Source of the DNA: Gemmatimonadota bacterium
Lineage (GTDB): Bacteria > Gemmatimonadota > Gemmatimonadetes > Longimicrobiales > Longimicrobiaceae
Reading direction: 5' to 3'
Length of the DNA stretch: 5,101 nt
Assembly (NCBI GenBank): GCA_019348475.1
Contig: JAHWJJ010000363.1
Location: forward strand, 1-5,101
Part shown: positions 5,034-5,101 of the stretch, piece by piece
Position numbering within the stretch: position 1 is the stretch's first letter
Layout: each line of letters starts with the position of its first letter
Program-made: the position numbers and the translations under genes
Notes under the pieces: generated by a model
The model's input: only the letters and a program-made list of their open reading frames with translations
Told to the model about the DNA's origin: nothing
Database searches by the model: none

Positions 5034-5101
5034 TGCTCCCGAGAGGACTCGAACCTCCACGAGCTTGCGCCCACTAGATCCTGAATCTAGCGCGTCTACC
5101 A
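5034..5101 (-). tRNA. tRNA-Leu (CAG), 5' end cut by the window
   Basis: The minus strand enters at TGGTAGACGCGC in the D arm, followed by anticodon stem CTAGA-side pairing with TCTAG around loop TTCAGGA; the anticodon is CAG (5081-5083), reading CTG. A long variable arm, GGGC/GCTC around a GCAA tetraloop (5061-5072), marks a class II tRNA, as expected for Leu. The T loop is TTCGAGT, the 3' acceptor strand CGGGAGC (5041-5035), the discriminator A (5034). CCA is not encoded. The acceptor 5' strand and part of the D arm lie beyond position 5101. Confidence 0.96.

Overview
The window is very GC-rich and strongly biased to G or C at third codon positions. It holds three protein genes, part of a three-gene tRNA cluster, and an unusually large share of non-coding DNA rich in repeats and palindromes. 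The codon bias, the AxA-Gln signal-peptide site of the secreted protein, the GTG start and the general look of the proteins suggest a GC-rich Gemmatimonadota-like bacterium, possibly near Longimicrobium. This is an impression from composition and protein style; no rRNA or marker gene is present to prove it.

Layout. Positions 1-111 are two abutting short tandem arrays: six 8-bp units, then seven 9-bp units. Next, on the minus strand, is a gene for a MNT-type nucleotidyltransferase with a C-terminal helical HEPN-like part (131-970). A spacer (971-1265) carries a 14-bp direct repeat and the terminator of the next gene. That gene, also on the minus strand (1266-2048), encodes a secreted YkuD-family L,D-transpeptidase. 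A divergent intergenic region (2049-2441) separates it from a plus-strand gene (2442-4211) for a multi-pass GT-C (ArnT/PMT-like) glycosyltransferase. About 520 bp with no convincing gene follow. The window then ends in a minus-strand tRNA cluster transcribed Leu(CAG) - Glu(CTC) - Val(CAC), closed by a strong hairpin.

Function. Two of the three proteins act on the cell envelope: the L,D-transpeptidase cross-links or anchors to peptidoglycan in the periplasm, and the glycosyltransferase moves sugars from lipid carriers on the outer face of the inner membrane. They are divergently transcribed, but nothing in the sequence shows that they work together. The nucleotidyltransferase could be a modification enzyme or a single-chain relative of MntA-HepT toxin-antitoxin pairs. 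No mobile element, CRISPR array or multi-gene defence system is visible. The points most worth a second look are the MNT-HEPN fusion, the period switch in the tandem array, the cluster of palindromes at 2269-2380, and the fact that all three tRNAs have C34 anticodons.
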